Positions 19,096 to 28,210 of a DNA stretch of 64,000 bases are shown here, piece after piece. The position numbers and the translations under genes are program-made. This stretch comes from Alcaligenaceae bacterium (GTDB lineage: Bacteria; Pseudomonadota; Gammaproteobacteria; Burkholderiales; Burkholderiaceae_B), in NCBI GenBank assembly GCA_013416435.1, contig JACCEN010000004.1:1-64000 (forward strand), in the 5' to 3' direction. The notes under the pieces are model-generated. The model was not told where the DNA came from. It saw nothing but the letters and a program-made list of their open reading frames with translations, and made no database searches. The first letter of the stretch is position 1; each line of letters starts with the position of its first letter.

Positions 19096-20624
19096 GGCGC
19101 CACCTGCTCAGGCAGGCCAAAGGGCCGTTCACGCAGCATGCCGATGATCTCGTCCATGTCGATACCCAGAGGACGATCGGTGTCCAATACGGAAACCCGT
19201 TCGCGGATGCGGGCATAAGTGTCGCGGGTGCCGGCGCCCTGGGGCGAGACTTGCGCAAGATCCACGGCCTGGGCGGCGCTCAGCATTTCTATCGCCGCAA
19301 TCATCGTTACGCGTTCGGCAAGGCGTGCCGTTTTGGCGGCCACCCCCGGCGCCATCGGCGCATGGTCTTCCGCCCCTTCAGAAACCGGAAAGAAGTCCAG
19401 GCAGGCGAGATTGGCCAGATGCCGTACTTCGTTCCATAGCGCGGTCAGCGTTTTCTGGACCGTTGCGAACCCCGAGTGTTCCGGCCCGTGCTTGGTGAGC
19501 TGCATGGGAAGCCCACTGGTGGCGGGGGAATACAGCCGCAGGCAACGCTGCACCGAGGCTGAGGCCGCCTGCGCCAGCGAGGCGCCAAGCGATTCGAGGC
19601 TGAGCGCAAGGCCTGGAATGTGAAAATTGCTGCTTGATAGAAGCGCGTCGGGGTCCTGGACCACCAGCGGGCTGTCGCCGGAGCCGTTCAGTTCGCATTC
19701 GATGTGCTCGCGCAGCCCCTGCCTTGCCCAGAGCACCGCGCCGTGAATCTGGGGGACGCAGCGTATCGAGAGAGGATCCTGGACCCGCCGGGCGGCGCCC
19801 TTTTCCCATAATGCGCTGCCGTCCAGCAATGCCCTGATCTGCGCTGCGCTGGCCTGTTGGCCGGGAGTCGGCCGCGCCGACTGCACGCGCTCATCCAGCG
19901 GCGACAGGTTGGACCGGAATCCTTCCATGGTCAGCGTGGCGGCACGGTTCAAGTTGGCAAGCGCCTGGCTCGCCTTGTCGAAGGCCTCGATCGCGCAACT
20001 GACGGACCAGGCGTTGGAGCTGATCAGCGCCAGGCCATCTTTGGGTCCGAGGACGGCCGGCGCCAGGCCGGCGTCGGACAGCGCTTGCGCGGCATCGATC
20101 TCTTTGCCGCCCACGCGCGCCCTGCCCTGGCCCATCAAGACCAGCATGGCATGCGACATGGCGGGCAGGTCGGCGACCCCGATGGAGCCGACCGATGGAA
20201 TGACGGGGCAGATACCCGAGTTGAGCAGGGCCAGCAGCGCATGGAATACCGAAGGCGAAATGCCCGATCCGCCTGTGCTCAGGCCCGCAAGCCGCGTGAA
20301 CAGCACGCCGCGCACGAGCTCGTCGGACGCGGCCTCCCCGATGCCGACGCTGCGGGCGCATATGGCACGGGCCTGATAGGCCTGGAGCTCGGACGGCATG
20401 ATGGCCTTGCCCACATTGGCCCCCAGCGCGGTCGTCAGGCCGTAGACCGGAGTGCCGGACTCGACATGCTTTTCTACCACACGGCGCGCTTGCTCGAGCC
20501 GATGCAGCACGGCGGGCTCGAACGAGATCAGAGGATGCGAGCGCATGACGTGCAGCACGTCTTCCACGCGCAAATCGCGATTGCCCAGGACAAAGGAAGG
20601 CTGGTCTGGCGTAGGACTCATCAT
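19092..20624 (-). CDS. Histidine ammonia-lyase homologue lacking the MIO triad (candidate betaine lyase)
   Basis: 510 residues with the HAL/PAL fold from end to end: PVYGLTTALGANVG (active-site Tyr61), LNSGICPVIP, VQDPLSIRCVPQIHGA, SSSNFHIPG and SEGAEDHAPM. Ammonia-lyases make their MIO cofactor from Ala-Ser-Gly in GSVGASGDLAPL. Here the segment is GSIGVADLPAM (residues 146-156): the triad is absent, one residue short. NGTQ is replaced by SSNAWS, and the usual Tyr before SLRC by Leu. A MIO-dependent deamination is therefore not possible. HAL-fold enzymes without MIO are known as ergothionases, which eliminate trimethylamine from ergothioneine. Sandwiched between betaine-importer genes and followed by hutU-hutG, this enzyme probably releases trimethylamine from hercynine (giving urocanate) or from ergothioneine. 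The substrate is inferred. Confidence 0.8.
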   Translation of the reverse strand: MMSPTPDQPSFVLGNRDLRVEDVLHVMRSHPLISFEPAVLHRLEQARRVVEKHVESGTPVYGLTTALGANVGKAIMPSELQAYQARAICARSVGIGEAASDELVRGVLFTRLAGLSTGGSGISPSVFHALLALLNSGICPVIPSVGSIGVADLPAMSHAMLVLMGQGRARVGGKEIDAAQALSDAGLAPAVLGPKDGLALISSNAWSVSCAIEAFDKASQALANLNRAATLTMEGFRSNLSPLDERVQSARPTPGQQASAAQIRALLDGSALWEKGAARRVQDPLSIRCVPQIHGAVLWARQGLREHIECELNGSGDSPLVVQDPDALLSSSNFHIPGLALSLESLGASLAQAASASVQRCLRLYSPATSGLPMQLTKHGPEHSGFATVQKTLTALWNEVRHLANLACLDFFPVSEGAEDHAPMAPGVAAKTARLAERVTMIAAIEMLSAAQAVDLAQVSPQGAGTRDTYARIRERVSVLDTDRPLGIDMDEIIGMLRERPFGLPEQVAP

Positions 20625-20626
20625 GC

Positions 20627-21526
20627 TTACTTCGCGATTCCCTTGGTCTTAAGGAAATCCCTAGCCACATCGGCGGGTTCCTGCTTTTCGCCGTCGACCA
20701 AGAAGTTCAAGCGCGACATGATCTCGTCGCTCAGCATCGCGCTGACCTTGTTGGCCACTTCCGCCACTTTCGGGTTCTTCTCGATGACATCCTTGCGCAC
20801 CACCGGCGCGACGAAGTAAGGCGGCCAAAGCTGCTTGTCGTCCTTCAGGCGCACCAGGCCCATGGCGCTGATCATGCCGTCCGTGGCATAGCCATTGACG
20901 ACCTGCACCTGGTTGTCCTTCAGGGCGCGATAGCGCAAGCCGATGGCAAGCTGCTGATCGGACTTGAAGTTCATGCCGTATTTTTGCTTCAGGCCTGGGA
21001 TGCCGTCCTCACGGTCACGGAATTCCGGGCCGGCGCCCAGTGTCCACTTCTGCGCATGGGTAGCCAGATCGGACAAGGTGGCGACACCGTTCTTTTTTGC
21101 CACCTCGGGCATCATGACCAGCACATACGTGTTGTTGATCGGCGCCTGGTCGAGAACGGCGACCCCCTGCGTGGCGTAGGCCTGCTTTACCCGCTCGTAG
21201 ACGGCATCGGGGTCGGTCATGACTTTTTCCTTCAACACGGCCAACAGCATGGTGCCCGTGTATTCAGGATAGAAATCGATCTGGTTTTCAAGCAGCGCCC
21301 GGTGAGCGATGAGCGTGCCGCCCAGGTTGAGCTTGCGTTCCACCTTCATGCCCTCGGCTTCGAAGGCCTGGGCATAGATCTCGGCCAGGACGTATTGCTC
21401 GGTAAAGTTCTTGGACCCCACCCTCACGGTATCGGCCGCCGCCGACGCGGAGCCCAGCGCAGTCGCCAAGCCCATTACCAACAAAGCCATACCTCGGCGC
21501 ATACCGCCGTTCGCTAACAAAGCCAT
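20627..21526 (-). CDS. Betaine-type (OpuAC/OsmF) substrate-binding protein
   Basis: 299 residues from ATG at 21526, preceded by a GGAACG ribosome site. Signal peptide (MRRGMALLVMGLATALGSASAAA), then DTVRVGSKNFTEQYVLAEIYAQAFE, RKLNLGGTLIAHRALLENQIDFYPEYTGT, INNTYVLVMM and a C-terminal WPPYFVAP. These are hallmarks of the OpuCC/YehZ group, which binds quaternary amines in an aromatic cage. It is the first gene of the operon, directly behind the operator pair, and 2 bases before the lyase-like gene. Ligand unknown; glycine betaine, choline, hercynine or ergothioneine are candidates. Confidence 0.9.
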   Translation of the reverse strand: MALLANGGMRRGMALLVMGLATALGSASAAADTVRVGSKNFTEQYVLAEIYAQAFEAEGMKVERKLNLGGTLIAHRALLENQIDFYPEYTGTMLLAVLKEKVMTDPDAVYERVKQAYATQGVAVLDQAPINNTYVLVMMPEVAKKNGVATLSDLATHAQKWTLGAGPEFRDREDGIPGLKQKYGMNFKSDQQLAIGLRYRALKDNQVQVVNGYATDGMISAMGLVRLKDDKQLWPPYFVAPVVRKDVIEKNPKVAEVANKVSAMLSDEIMSRLNFLVDGEKQEPADVARDFLKTKGIAK

Positions 21527-21587
21527 GATTTCGTTCCTATGCCTTACCTGCTTGTTTGATGGAAGCAACATGTGTTCAACCTTCAAC

Positions 21588-21619
21588 TGGTACGTACCAT
21601 TCTAAACTGGTACATACCA
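21588..21619 (-). promoter_or_regulatory. Tandem GntR/HutC-type operators of the long operon
   Basis: TGGTACGTACCA (21588-21599, a perfect palindrome) and TGGTACATACCA (21608-21619, one mismatch) lie 20 bases apart centre to centre, that is two helical turns, 62 bases before the operon start. TGGT-N4-ACCA is a classic GntR-superfamily half-site arrangement. The HutC-type regulator in the same operon is the obvious ligand. Confidence 0.75.
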
Positions 21620-21747
21620 CTTTGGATGAATCGTAATATCAATAGACTCTGCGATCCAGACCGTAGAAACCCTTAGCGGCACGTGTATACTTCAGTTACA
21701 AACCTGATCGCCCTGCTTCACCATCGCACTGAATCCAGAGACACAAG

Positions 21748-23286
21748 ATGAAAACTCATAAGAAGTTCTTGCTGCTGTCCTTGCTGGTATTGGCCGCTTG
21801 CGGCGACGGCGGAAACTCGAATTCCACCTCCTCCATTCCGCCTGAAAACGTCACGCGCGCCTTGGCGCAGCTCGATGAAATGGCCGCCGAGGTATTCACG
21901 CGCTCCGGTGTCCCGGGCATGGCCATTTCGGTGGTGCATCAGGGAAAAATCGTCTATGCCAAGGGTCTCGGTGTACGCCGGCTGGGGGAGCCCGCAGCCA
22001 TCGATCCGGATACGGTGTTCCAGCTGGCCTCTGTCTCCAAGTCCATAGGCGCGACGGTGGTCGCGGCTCAGGTGGGAAGCGGGCTGGTCTCGTGGGACAC
22101 CCCGGTCGTTCAGCATCTGCCATGGTTCTCGCTGCACGATCCCGCCTCGACGGCTCGGGTCACCGTGGGCGACCTGTACTCGCATCGGTCGGGATTGCCG
22201 GATCACGCCGGCGATGAGCTGGAAGAAGTGGGCTACGGCCGCAGGCAAGTCCTGGAGCGCCTGCATCTCCTGCCGTCGGCGCCTCTGCGTTCGCGCTATG
22301 CCTATACGAATTTCGGCTTGACCGCGGCGGCGGAGGCGGTCGCCGTGGCTTCCGCCACCGACTGGGAAAGCCTGTCCGACCAGGTGCTTTACCGTCCGCT
22401 GGGCATGCGGGCCACGAGCTCGCGTTATGCGGACTTCATGGCCCGCAGCAATCGGGCTGGTCCGCATATTCTCGTCAATGGAATATTCCAGTCCGGGCCC
22501 CAGCGGCAACCGGATGCGCAGTCGGCAGCAGGCGGCGTCAGTTCCAGCGTACGCGACATGGCGGCGTGGATGGCCATGGTTCTGCATGAAGGCAAGCACG
22601 AGGGCCGGCAGATCATTCCCCGCGATGCCCTGCTGCCCGCCTTGACGCCGCAGGTCGAATCCTCCCCTCCCACCGAAAGCTCACCCGCGGGCCATTATGG
22701 CTATGGGTTCAATATTTCAAGCTCCGCCGCGAGCGGCAAGCAGCTCAGCCATTCCGGCGCCTTCATACTGGGGGCGGGTACGACGTTCAACCTGCTGCCG
22801 GCCGCCGACACCGGCATCGTGGTGCTGACCAATGCCGCACCCGTCGGCGCGGCCGAGGCGGTCAGCATGATGTACATGGACATGGTGCGCTTCGGACACC
22901 TTACGCGGGATTGGTTCGCGTTCTACCAGCCCAAGTTCGCGGCATTGACGGCGCCCACCGGGGAATTCGCCGGCCTTTCTTTCCCTTCCAACCCTACGCC
23001 GGCGCTCGCGGCGAATGCCTACGTCGGCGCCTATGCCAACTCCTATTACGGCGAGGCGCGGGTGGAACAGCGCGACGGACAATTGGTCCTTGCCATCGGT
23101 CCCGCCAACCGGCTTTTTCCCTTGCAGCACTGGGACGGCAACGTCTTCGTCTTCGAGCCCGACGGTGAAATCGCTCCGGCGGGATCGCGCTCGGCCGTGA
23201 GTTTTTCCGGCGGACCCGGCGGCATCATGAACGACATGTCGATAGAGGTTTTCAATACGCAGGGCCTGGGCGGCTTCTCGCGCTAG
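21748..23286 (+). CDS. Serine hydrolase of the beta-lactamase/penicillin-binding fold, lipoprotein
   Basis: 512 residues. Signal peptide with lipobox (LLVLAACG), so anchored in a membrane. The catalytic SxxK is SVSK in QLASVSKSIGA, the YxN motif is YTN in YAYTNFGLTAA, and the HxG-type third motif is HSGAF. A C-terminal extension (about 400-512) is a beta-sandwich-like domain of the kind found in many PF00144 esterases/peptidases (AYVGAYANSYYGEARV). It may be a D-aminopeptidase, esterase or PBP-like enzyme; a true class-C beta-lactamase is less likely because of the lipobox and extra domain. Transcribed divergently from the hut-type operon. Confidence 0.85.
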   Translation: MKTHKKFLLLSLLVLAACGDGGNSNSTSSIPPENVTRALAQLDEMAAEVFTRSGVPGMAISVVHQGKIVYAKGLGVRRLGEPAAIDPDTVFQLASVSKSIGATVVAAQVGSGLVSWDTPVVQHLPWFSLHDPASTARVTVGDLYSHRSGLPDHAGDELEEVGYGRRQVLERLHLLPSAPLRSRYAYTNFGLTAAAEAVAVASATDWESLSDQVLYRPLGMRATSSRYADFMARSNRAGPHILVNGIFQSGPQRQPDAQSAAGGVSSSVRDMAAWMAMVLHEGKHEGRQIIPRDALLPALTPQVESSPPTESSPAGHYGYGFNISSSAASGKQLSHSGAFILGAGTTFNLLPAADTGIVVLTNAAPVGAAEAVSMMYMDMVRFGHLTRDWFAFYQPKFAALTAPTGEFAGLSFPSNPTPALAANAYVGAYANSYYGEARVEQRDGQLVLAIGPANRLFPLQHWDGNVFVFEPDGEIAPAGSRSAVSFSGGPGGIMNDMSIEVFNTQGLGGFSR

Positions 23287-23519
23287 TTGCTTTTTCTTAC
23301 ACCGCGAAGCAGGACAAGCATCCCGACAGTGCTATGATTATTAAGGAAAAGCGCGGCGCCCAGGGCGTCGTTTGTCAATACTGAAATGCATCCAACCGCG
23401 TTTGAGCTTGAATGGGCGAACGCAGGTCTGTTCATGCGCCCACGCCCGTGCAATCAAGTAAGGCGAGGTTTCAGGGATTACCCCTGAAGGCACGGACTGG
23501 GCGCGGATGCCATGGATCG

Positions 23520-24239
23520 ATGATAGTCAAGACCACTCCAACCGCCTTTCAGAAGTTCGCCCACGATACAGCGTTCAGCACTCAAAAGTACTTGTCCATC
23601 ACGGCATTATGCGTGGCAGCCTGCCTGTGCGCGCCCGCCGCCGTCCACGCCAAGGACATCACCGGCAAGCTGGAGATCGCGCCCGCCGCGCAGCTTGCCC
23701 TGCATGAATGGCCGGATCAAACCACATTGCCGGACGCAGAGCCCGGCCTACAGGGCGATCAGGCACTGCAGTCGCTGACCGAAGAAGCCAGCAAACAGGC
23801 CCAGACCAAATACCTCGCCGCCAAATGGGGGCGCTCTCCCAAGACGGTGCGCGAGTACGTGAACCTGGCCTGGGAAGAAGCCGGCAAGCGCGATGGACTC
23901 GATCCCGAGCTGCTCATCGCCATCATGCAAAAGGAAAGTTCCTTGAGCGCCAAGGTACAGAGCCGCCAGGGTGCGCAGGGGCTGATGCAGGTGATCCGCC
24001 GCTGGCACCGCGACAAGCTGGATCCGTCGGAATCGCTTTTCGACCCCAAGGTGAACGTCCGCGTAGCCGCCGATATTCTCGAAGAGTATCTGGAGCTGGC
24101 GGACGGCAGCCTGCATCAGGCCTTGGCAAAGTATTCGGGCAATGCGCGCGGCTACGCGAACACGATACTCAAGGAGTCGCGCAAGCTGGCTCGAGTGGCC
24201 GATCAGGCAGCGGCAGTCGTGGCGCTGACGCAGAGCTGA
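23520..24239 (+). CDS. Lytic transglycosylase, SLT domain
   Basis: 239 residues from ATG at 23520 (MIVKTTPTAFQ). Signal peptide with a long n-region and hydrophobic core SITALCVAACLCAPAAVHA. The catalytic domain has DPELLIAIMQKESSLSAKVQS (catalytic Glu), QGAQGLMQVI, LFDPKVNVRVAADILEEYL and LAKYSGNARGYANTIL, typical of family-1 soluble lytic transglycosylases that cleave peptidoglycan glycan strands. An upstream in-frame extension to 23412 has no homology. It converges with the chemoreceptor gene with no gap. Such enzymes can open the wall for flagella, but nothing ties this one to them. Confidence 0.88.
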   Translation: MIVKTTPTAFQKFAHDTAFSTQKYLSITALCVAACLCAPAAVHAKDITGKLEIAPAAQLALHEWPDQTTLPDAEPGLQGDQALQSLTEEASKQAQTKYLAAKWGRSPKTVREYVNLAWEEAGKRDGLDPELLIAIMQKESSLSAKVQSRQGAQGLMQVIRRWHRDKLDPSESLFDPKVNVRVAADILEEYLELADGSLHQALAKYSGNARGYANTILKESRKLARVADQAAAVVALTQS

Positions 24240-25994
24240 TCAGAACTCTTCCCATTCTTCTTCGCGCACGGGTTCCTGCTTGCCCATGGTCAGCGATCGC
24301 TTCGACGGAAGCGGCTTGAGGCCGGCGGCTGGTTGCTTGGTCGAGTCGACATGAACCGGCCTGGCGCCAGATGACGGAGCAAGGCGAGGCTTGGCAACAG
24401 CACTCGCCGCGCCGCGAGCCTCATGCCCTTGCTCGTGCTCCTGCCCAAGCCGGAATACGCTCACCACATCCACCAATGCCCCGGCCTGTTCGTTCAGGCT
24501 GGCCGATGCGGAGGCCGACTCTTCGACCAGTGCGGCATTCTGCTGCGTCACGTCGCTCAGTTGCAACACGGCCTCGTTCACCTGGGCTATGCCGGTGGTC
24601 TGCTCCTTCGTCGCGGCGCTGATCTCGCTGATCAGGTCCGTCACACGCTGGACCTGCTCGACGATTTCCCGCATGGCCGCGCCCGCCGCATCGACCATCT
24701 GGCTGCCGGTTTCCACCTTGGCAACGCTGTCGTCGATCAGCGACTTGATGTCCTTGGCCGCCGCGGCGCTTTTCTGCGCCAGCGTGCGCACTTCGCTCGC
24801 CACCACCGCGAATCCCCGGCCCTGTTCGCCGGCGCGCGCGGCTTCCACCGCTGCGTTCAAGGCAAGGATGTTGGTCTGGAAGGCGATGGTGTCGATCACG
24901 CCGATGATGTCGACGATGCGCCGCGACGCCGCGTTGATGTCCTCCATGGTGTGCACCACTTCGCCCACCACGCCGCCACCCTTCTGGGCGGCGCCGCTGG
25001 CCGACTGGGCCATGTGCGCCGCTTGCTGGGCGACGTCGGCGTTGCTCTTGACCGTGCCGGCAAGCTCCTCCATGGCCGAAGCGGTTTCGGTCAGGTTCGC
25101 GGCCTGTTCCTCGGTGCGCTGCGACAGGTCGGTGCTGCCCGCCGCAATCTGGGACGAGCCGCTGGCAATATTGAGGCTGCCAGAGCGCACCGCCGAGACG
25201 ATTTCCCGCAAGGCGGCCTGCATCTGGGCGATGGCATGGACGACACTGCCTTCCGACGCCCGGTTTTGATCGATGGTGGTGGACAGGTCTCCGTTGGCGA
25301 TGGAAGCCGCGATCTGTGCCACTTCAGCCGGCTCGCCGCCCAGTTGCCGAGTCAGGCTGCGCGTCAGCAGCCAGCCAAGAATAAGCGCCAGCGCCACGCC
25401 CGCCGCCGTCAGCGCCAGGGATAGCACCTGCATCTTGCGGTAGACCTCGTTGATTTCCTCGTCGAGGCGCTTCGCATTCTCCTGTTTGCGATCCACCAGT
25501 TGGTGCATCTCGGCCTCGACCTGCGCCACCAGATCCAGAGCTTTTTCGACCTGCTGCGCGGCCAGCGCAGAAGAGGCGTCCTGATCCAGCGCGACGGCCT
25601 GCAAAGCGGCGCGTTCGAATTCCTCTATGGTGGCCCGGACGGAACTCAATGCCGCCTTTCCCTGATCGGTAACGAACAGGGCTTCCAGCGGCTCCATGCT
25701 GGCATAGGCATTGGCGAAACGCCGCTTCAGCAGCTCGATGCCCGCCTTGCTCTGGGACTCCGTCTTGGCCAGCATGACACTGCGCAAGGCGCCGCCCGCA
25801 CCGATCATCTGGCCGCGCGTGTCCGCCGCATGGCGCAGGCCGATGATTTCCCGTTCGTACATCTGGACGGCCATGGCATCCACACGATCCAGTGCGAACA
25901 GGCCGACGACGCCGATCAAGGCAGCCACTGCGGCAACAATCAGAAAACCGCCAATCAGCTTGGTCCTAACAGTCAGGCTCTTGACCCGCTTCAT
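24240..25994 (-). CDS. Methyl-accepting chemotaxis protein with CheR-tether tail
   Basis: 584 residues. TM1 at about 12-32, a periplasmic four-helix-bundle sensor (about 33-190), TM2 ([20 protein letters not shown]), a HAMP domain and the cytoplasmic signalling hairpin with the invariant tip ([37 protein letters not shown]). The last residues EEEWEEF form a WxxF-type pentapeptide on a flexible linker, the docking site for CheR/CheB. Ligand unknown. Monocistronic; no clear sigma-28 promoter was found upstream. Confidence 0.95.
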   Translation of the reverse strand: MKRVKSLTVRTKLIGGFLIVAAVAALIGVVGLFALDRVDAMAVQMYEREIIGLRHAADTRGQMIGAGGALRSVMLAKTESQSKAGIELLKRRFANAYASMEPLEALFVTDQGKAALSSVRATIEEFERAALQAVALDQDASSALAAQQVEKALDLVAQVEAEMHQLVDRKQENAKRLDEEINEVYRKMQVLSLALTAAGVALALILGWLLTRSLTRQLGGEPAEVAQIAASIANGDLSTTIDQNRASEGSVVHAIAQMQAALREIVSAVRSGSLNIASGSSQIAAGSTDLSQRTEEQAANLTETASAMEELAGTVKSNADVAQQAAHMAQSASGAAQKGGGVVGEVVHTMEDINAASRRIVDIIGVIDTIAFQTNILALNAAVEAARAGEQGRGFAVVASEVRTLAQKSAAAAKDIKSLIDDSVAKVETGSQMVDAAGAAMREIVEQVQRVTDLISEISAATKEQTTGIAQVNEAVLQLSDVTQQNAALVEESASASASLNEQAGALVDVVSVFRLGQEHEQGHEARGAASAVAKPRLAPSSGARPVHVDSTKQPAAGLKPLPSKRSLTMGKQEPVREEEWEEF

Positions 25995-26149
25995 TCATCT
26001 ACTCTCTTATCTTGTTGGGATGGAAGGCGCCGTGAATGGCTAAGCAGTGCGATTCATAGCACCTAGGGAAATTACCAACTTGATTTTATTTTTATTACAA
26101 GAGATTTAATTTGATGAAATAAGCTCAATCAAGCGGTCAATTGCCTGTT

Positions 26150-26563
26150 TCACGCGGCCCTTTCAATAGCAGGATAGAACTCGGTGTTTTCCCTTTGCAT
26201 GCGGGCGTGCAAGGCTTTCAGAACGGAATTGGCTTCCGCCCGGAAGTCTTCCGGCGCCTTTGCCAGCGCGGCGGCCAGCCCCCACTTGCGAGAAAAGGCG
26301 ATGTACCCATGAGCGATGCCTTTCATATCGTCCTGGTATGCCTTGCCCATGGCCGCCAACTGCGCGTCCTGGCCCTTCTGCAAGGTGGGATACAGGATGC
26401 GATCTTCGATGGCCAGATGCAGCTGCACCAGCGAACTCAAGGCCCCCAGCTCGCGCGCAATGTCTTTTGCATGTTCGGCAATTCCCTCGTGCGCCAAGCG
26501 GCGCAGCGTGGCTATTCCCTTGAGAATGTCTACGTGATGCTGTTTGAATCGGTCGATATCCAT
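26150..26563 (-). CDS. Hemerythrin-like (HHE) protein
   Basis: 137 residues from ATG at 26563, with AAGGTGAG just upstream (a GTG at 26572 is an alternative). Four-helix bundle with di-iron ligands expected in FKQHHVDIL, LVQLHLAIEDRILYP (HxxxE) and the C-terminal MQRENTEFYPAI. Such proteins bind oxygen or sense iron, oxygen or NO. The third helix HGYIAFSRKWG and some ligand positions differ from canonical HHE repeats, so the iron site may be incomplete. Adjacent to fliA and a chemoreceptor, which hints at oxygen-related behaviour, but without direct proof. Confidence 0.7.
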   Translation of the reverse strand: MDIDRFKQHHVDILKGIATLRRLAHEGIAEHAKDIARELGALSSLVQLHLAIEDRILYPTLQKGQDAQLAAMGKAYQDDMKGIAHGYIAFSRKWGLAAALAKAPEDFRAEANSVLKALHARMQRENTEFYPAIERAA

Positions 26564-26619
26564 GGCACTCACCTTTGATCATATAAAGATACATTTATTA
26601 TATATCTTTTTGGGGTTGA

Positions 26620-26790
26620 GGGGTCAGACCCCATGCGGGGTCTGACCCCGGTCTACTCTTTCAAGAGTCCGACCCCCGGTCTGCTCTTTCAAGGGCCAGA
26701 CCCCATGCGGGGTCCGACCCTGGCTGGTTTTTGGGGTCAGACCCTATAGGGTCTGACCCCTTGGTCTGAACGGGGCCTGACTCCCGGTCT
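26620..26790. repeat. Array of 30-bp palindromes between hemerythrin gene and fliA
   Basis: One perfect unit (26620-26649, centre ATGC) followed by decayed units near 26690-26720 and 26734-26762 (shortened centre TATA) and isolated half sites. Units are separated by unrelated 15-40-base spacers. It fills the gap after the fliA stop and before the hemerythrin promoter, so it may fold as a terminator for fliA. Confidence 0.85.
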
Positions 26791-26792
26791 CC

Positions 26793-27569
26793 TTAAAGCA
26801 GCATATGCATGGCTTCTTCGCCGGGACTGTCCTGCCAGTGGCTGTCGGCCAGCGCGGCGCGGATGCGGGCGACGGCCTGGGACCGCAGTTGAGACACTCG
26901 GCCTTCCGTTACGCCGAGCACCGCGGCGATTTCCTTCTGGTTCAGATCCTGTTCGAACTGCAGCGAGAGCAGCAATTGCTCGCGTTCCGGCAGATTCTGG
27001 ATGGCGTCGACGAGCGCTCCGCGCAGGGCCTGCGACATCAGGCGGCTCAAGGGGTTCGACCATTGCGGCGCCTGCGCGTGGACTTCCTGCGCCACCCTGC
27101 CTTCCAGGGGGTCGGATGTGTCGCCGGCCTGACGCACCAGGTCTTCGTAGTGAATGATCTGCACGCCCCTCGCCTCTTCCAGGAGCGACTGGTATTCGCT
27201 TAGCGGGATATCCAGCTCTTCGGCGATTTCGGCTTCCGTCGCCGGACGCAGCAAGCGGTGGCTGAGCGCATGGATGGCTTGCTCTATGCTTTTGGATTTG
27301 CTGCGCACGCTACGCGGCAGCCAGTCCTGGCTGCGCAATTCGTCCAGCATGGCCCCCCGGATGCGCGTGACGGCGTACGTCTCGAACTGGGCCTCGGCCG
27401 TTTCCTGGTACCGGCGCACGGCGTCCAGCAGGCCCATCATGCCGGCCTGCATCAAGTCGTCGACTTCGACGCTGGCCGGCAGCCTGGCCACGAGCTGCAA
27501 GGCCAGGCGGCGAACCAGGGGAGCGTACTGTCCGACAAGGCGGTCTTCGGTACTGGGCGTACGAGGCAT
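26793..27569 (-). CDS. fliA: Flagellar sigma factor 28
   Basis: 258 residues. Regions 2 to 4 of sigma-28: YAPLVRRLALQLVARLP, VDDLMQAGMMGLLDAV, FETYAVTRIRGAMLDELRSQDWLPRSVR, and region 4 LPEREQLLLSLQFEQDLNQKEIAAVLGVTEGRVSQLRSQA. Directs late flagellar transcription; matching promoters are seen before flaG and fliD. It is divergent from flaG. The anti-sigma factor FlgM is not in the window. It normally responds to completion of the hook through FlgM export. Confidence 0.97.
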   Translation of the reverse strand: MPRTPSTEDRLVGQYAPLVRRLALQLVARLPASVEVDDLMQAGMMGLLDAVRRYQETAEAQFETYAVTRIRGAMLDELRSQDWLPRSVRSKSKSIEQAIHALSHRLLRPATEAEIAEELDIPLSEYQSLLEEARGVQIIHYEDLVRQAGDTSDPLEGRVAQEVHAQAPQWSNPLSRLMSQALRGALVDAIQNLPEREQLLLSLQFEQDLNQKEIAAVLGVTEGRVSQLRSQAVARIRAALADSHWQDSPGEEAMHMLL

Positions 27570-27668
27570 GCGTAAAGAAAAAACTGGAAATCAGGCGCTT
27601 ATTGTGCGCCAGGCGGACGAGCCATGTTATGGGAATCAGCGCGATGATTCATCGCCTATTCCCGGGAT

Positions 27669-27695
27669 TAAAGTTTTTCGCGCCGCTGCCGTTAC
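27669..27695 (+). promoter_or_regulatory. Sigma-28 promoter of flaG
   Basis: TAAAGTTT (perfect -35), an 11-base spacer, then GCCGTTAC (6 of 8 to the GCCGATAA -10). It is 66 bases before the flaG start; a 30-bp palindrome lies between promoter and ribosome site. Confidence 0.75.
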
Positions 27696-27708
27696 ATTCG
27701 CAATATCT

Positions 27709-27738
27709 GGGGTCGGACCCCGTTCGGGGTCTGACCCC
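27709..27738. repeat. 30-bp palindrome in the flaG leader
   Basis: GGGGTCGGACCCC, GTTC, GGGGTCTGACCCC; nearly perfect. Lies 13 bases after the -10 of the sigma-28 promoter and 22 bases before the start codon, so it would be transcribed as a strong hairpin at the mRNA 5' end. Confidence 0.9.
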
Positions 27739-27760
27739 TACCTTGATCAGGAGCTTCAGC

Positions 27761-28159
27761 ATGGTGAATCCGATTGCTTCCAGCCTGCCCTCGGGTCAGT
27801 TCGGGCAGATGTCCGCCGAATTCGAACGGCCGCCGTCGCTGCCCGAGCCTGCGGTACAGGTAACGCCCGGCAGCGGTGCCCAGGGCAGCGGCACTGCAAC
27901 CACGTCGCAGCAAAACGGCCAGGAAACAAGCACGGAAAATCCGTCGCTGGAAAAAGCGCTGGAGTCCCTGAACGATAGCATGAAGGCCTGGGCGACAGGC
28001 ATGCGCTTCGACATGGACGACGAAGCGCAGCGCCTGGTGGTGTCCATCATCGACAGCGAAACCGGCGATGTGATCCGCACCGTGCCCAGCGACGCCGTCA
28101 TCCGCGTGGCAAAGATGATCGTGCAGCTGCAGGGCAGCATGGTCGACACCACCGCCTGA
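27761..28159 (+). CDS. flaG: FlaG family protein
   Basis: 132 residues from ATG at 27761, with CAGGAG upstream. The N-terminal 70 residues are Gly/Ser/Gln-rich; the C-terminal half is the FlaG domain (LEKALESLNDSMKAWATGMRFDMDDEAQRLVVSIIDSETGDVIRTVPSDAVIRVAKMI by blocks, DEAQRLVVSIID and GDVIRTVPS). FlaG influences filament length or stability in several genera. First gene before fliD, in the usual flaG-fliD-fliS order. Confidence 0.9.
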   Translation: MVNPIASSLPSGQFGQMSAEFERPPSLPEPAVQVTPGSGAQGSGTATTSQQNGQETSTENPSLEKALESLNDSMKAWATGMRFDMDDEAQRLVVSIIDSETGDVIRTVPSDAVIRVAKMIVQLQGSMVDTTA

Positions 28160-28210
28160 CACCCCGCATTCAAGGAAGCGAACTCGCGGCGGCGGGCCCG
28201 GGTAAACGCT

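Noticed and set aside
19092-20624. Simple annotation as histidine ammonia-lyase (hutH)
   Set aside because: The overall fold and context fit, but the Ala-Ser-Gly needed for the MIO cofactor is absent and NGTQ and Tyr-SLRC positions are changed, so ammonia-lyase activity is unlikely.
23412-23519. An N-terminal extension of the lytic transglycosylase
   Set aside because: The extension has no homology and would place 36 residues before the signal peptide; the ATG at 23520 was preferred.
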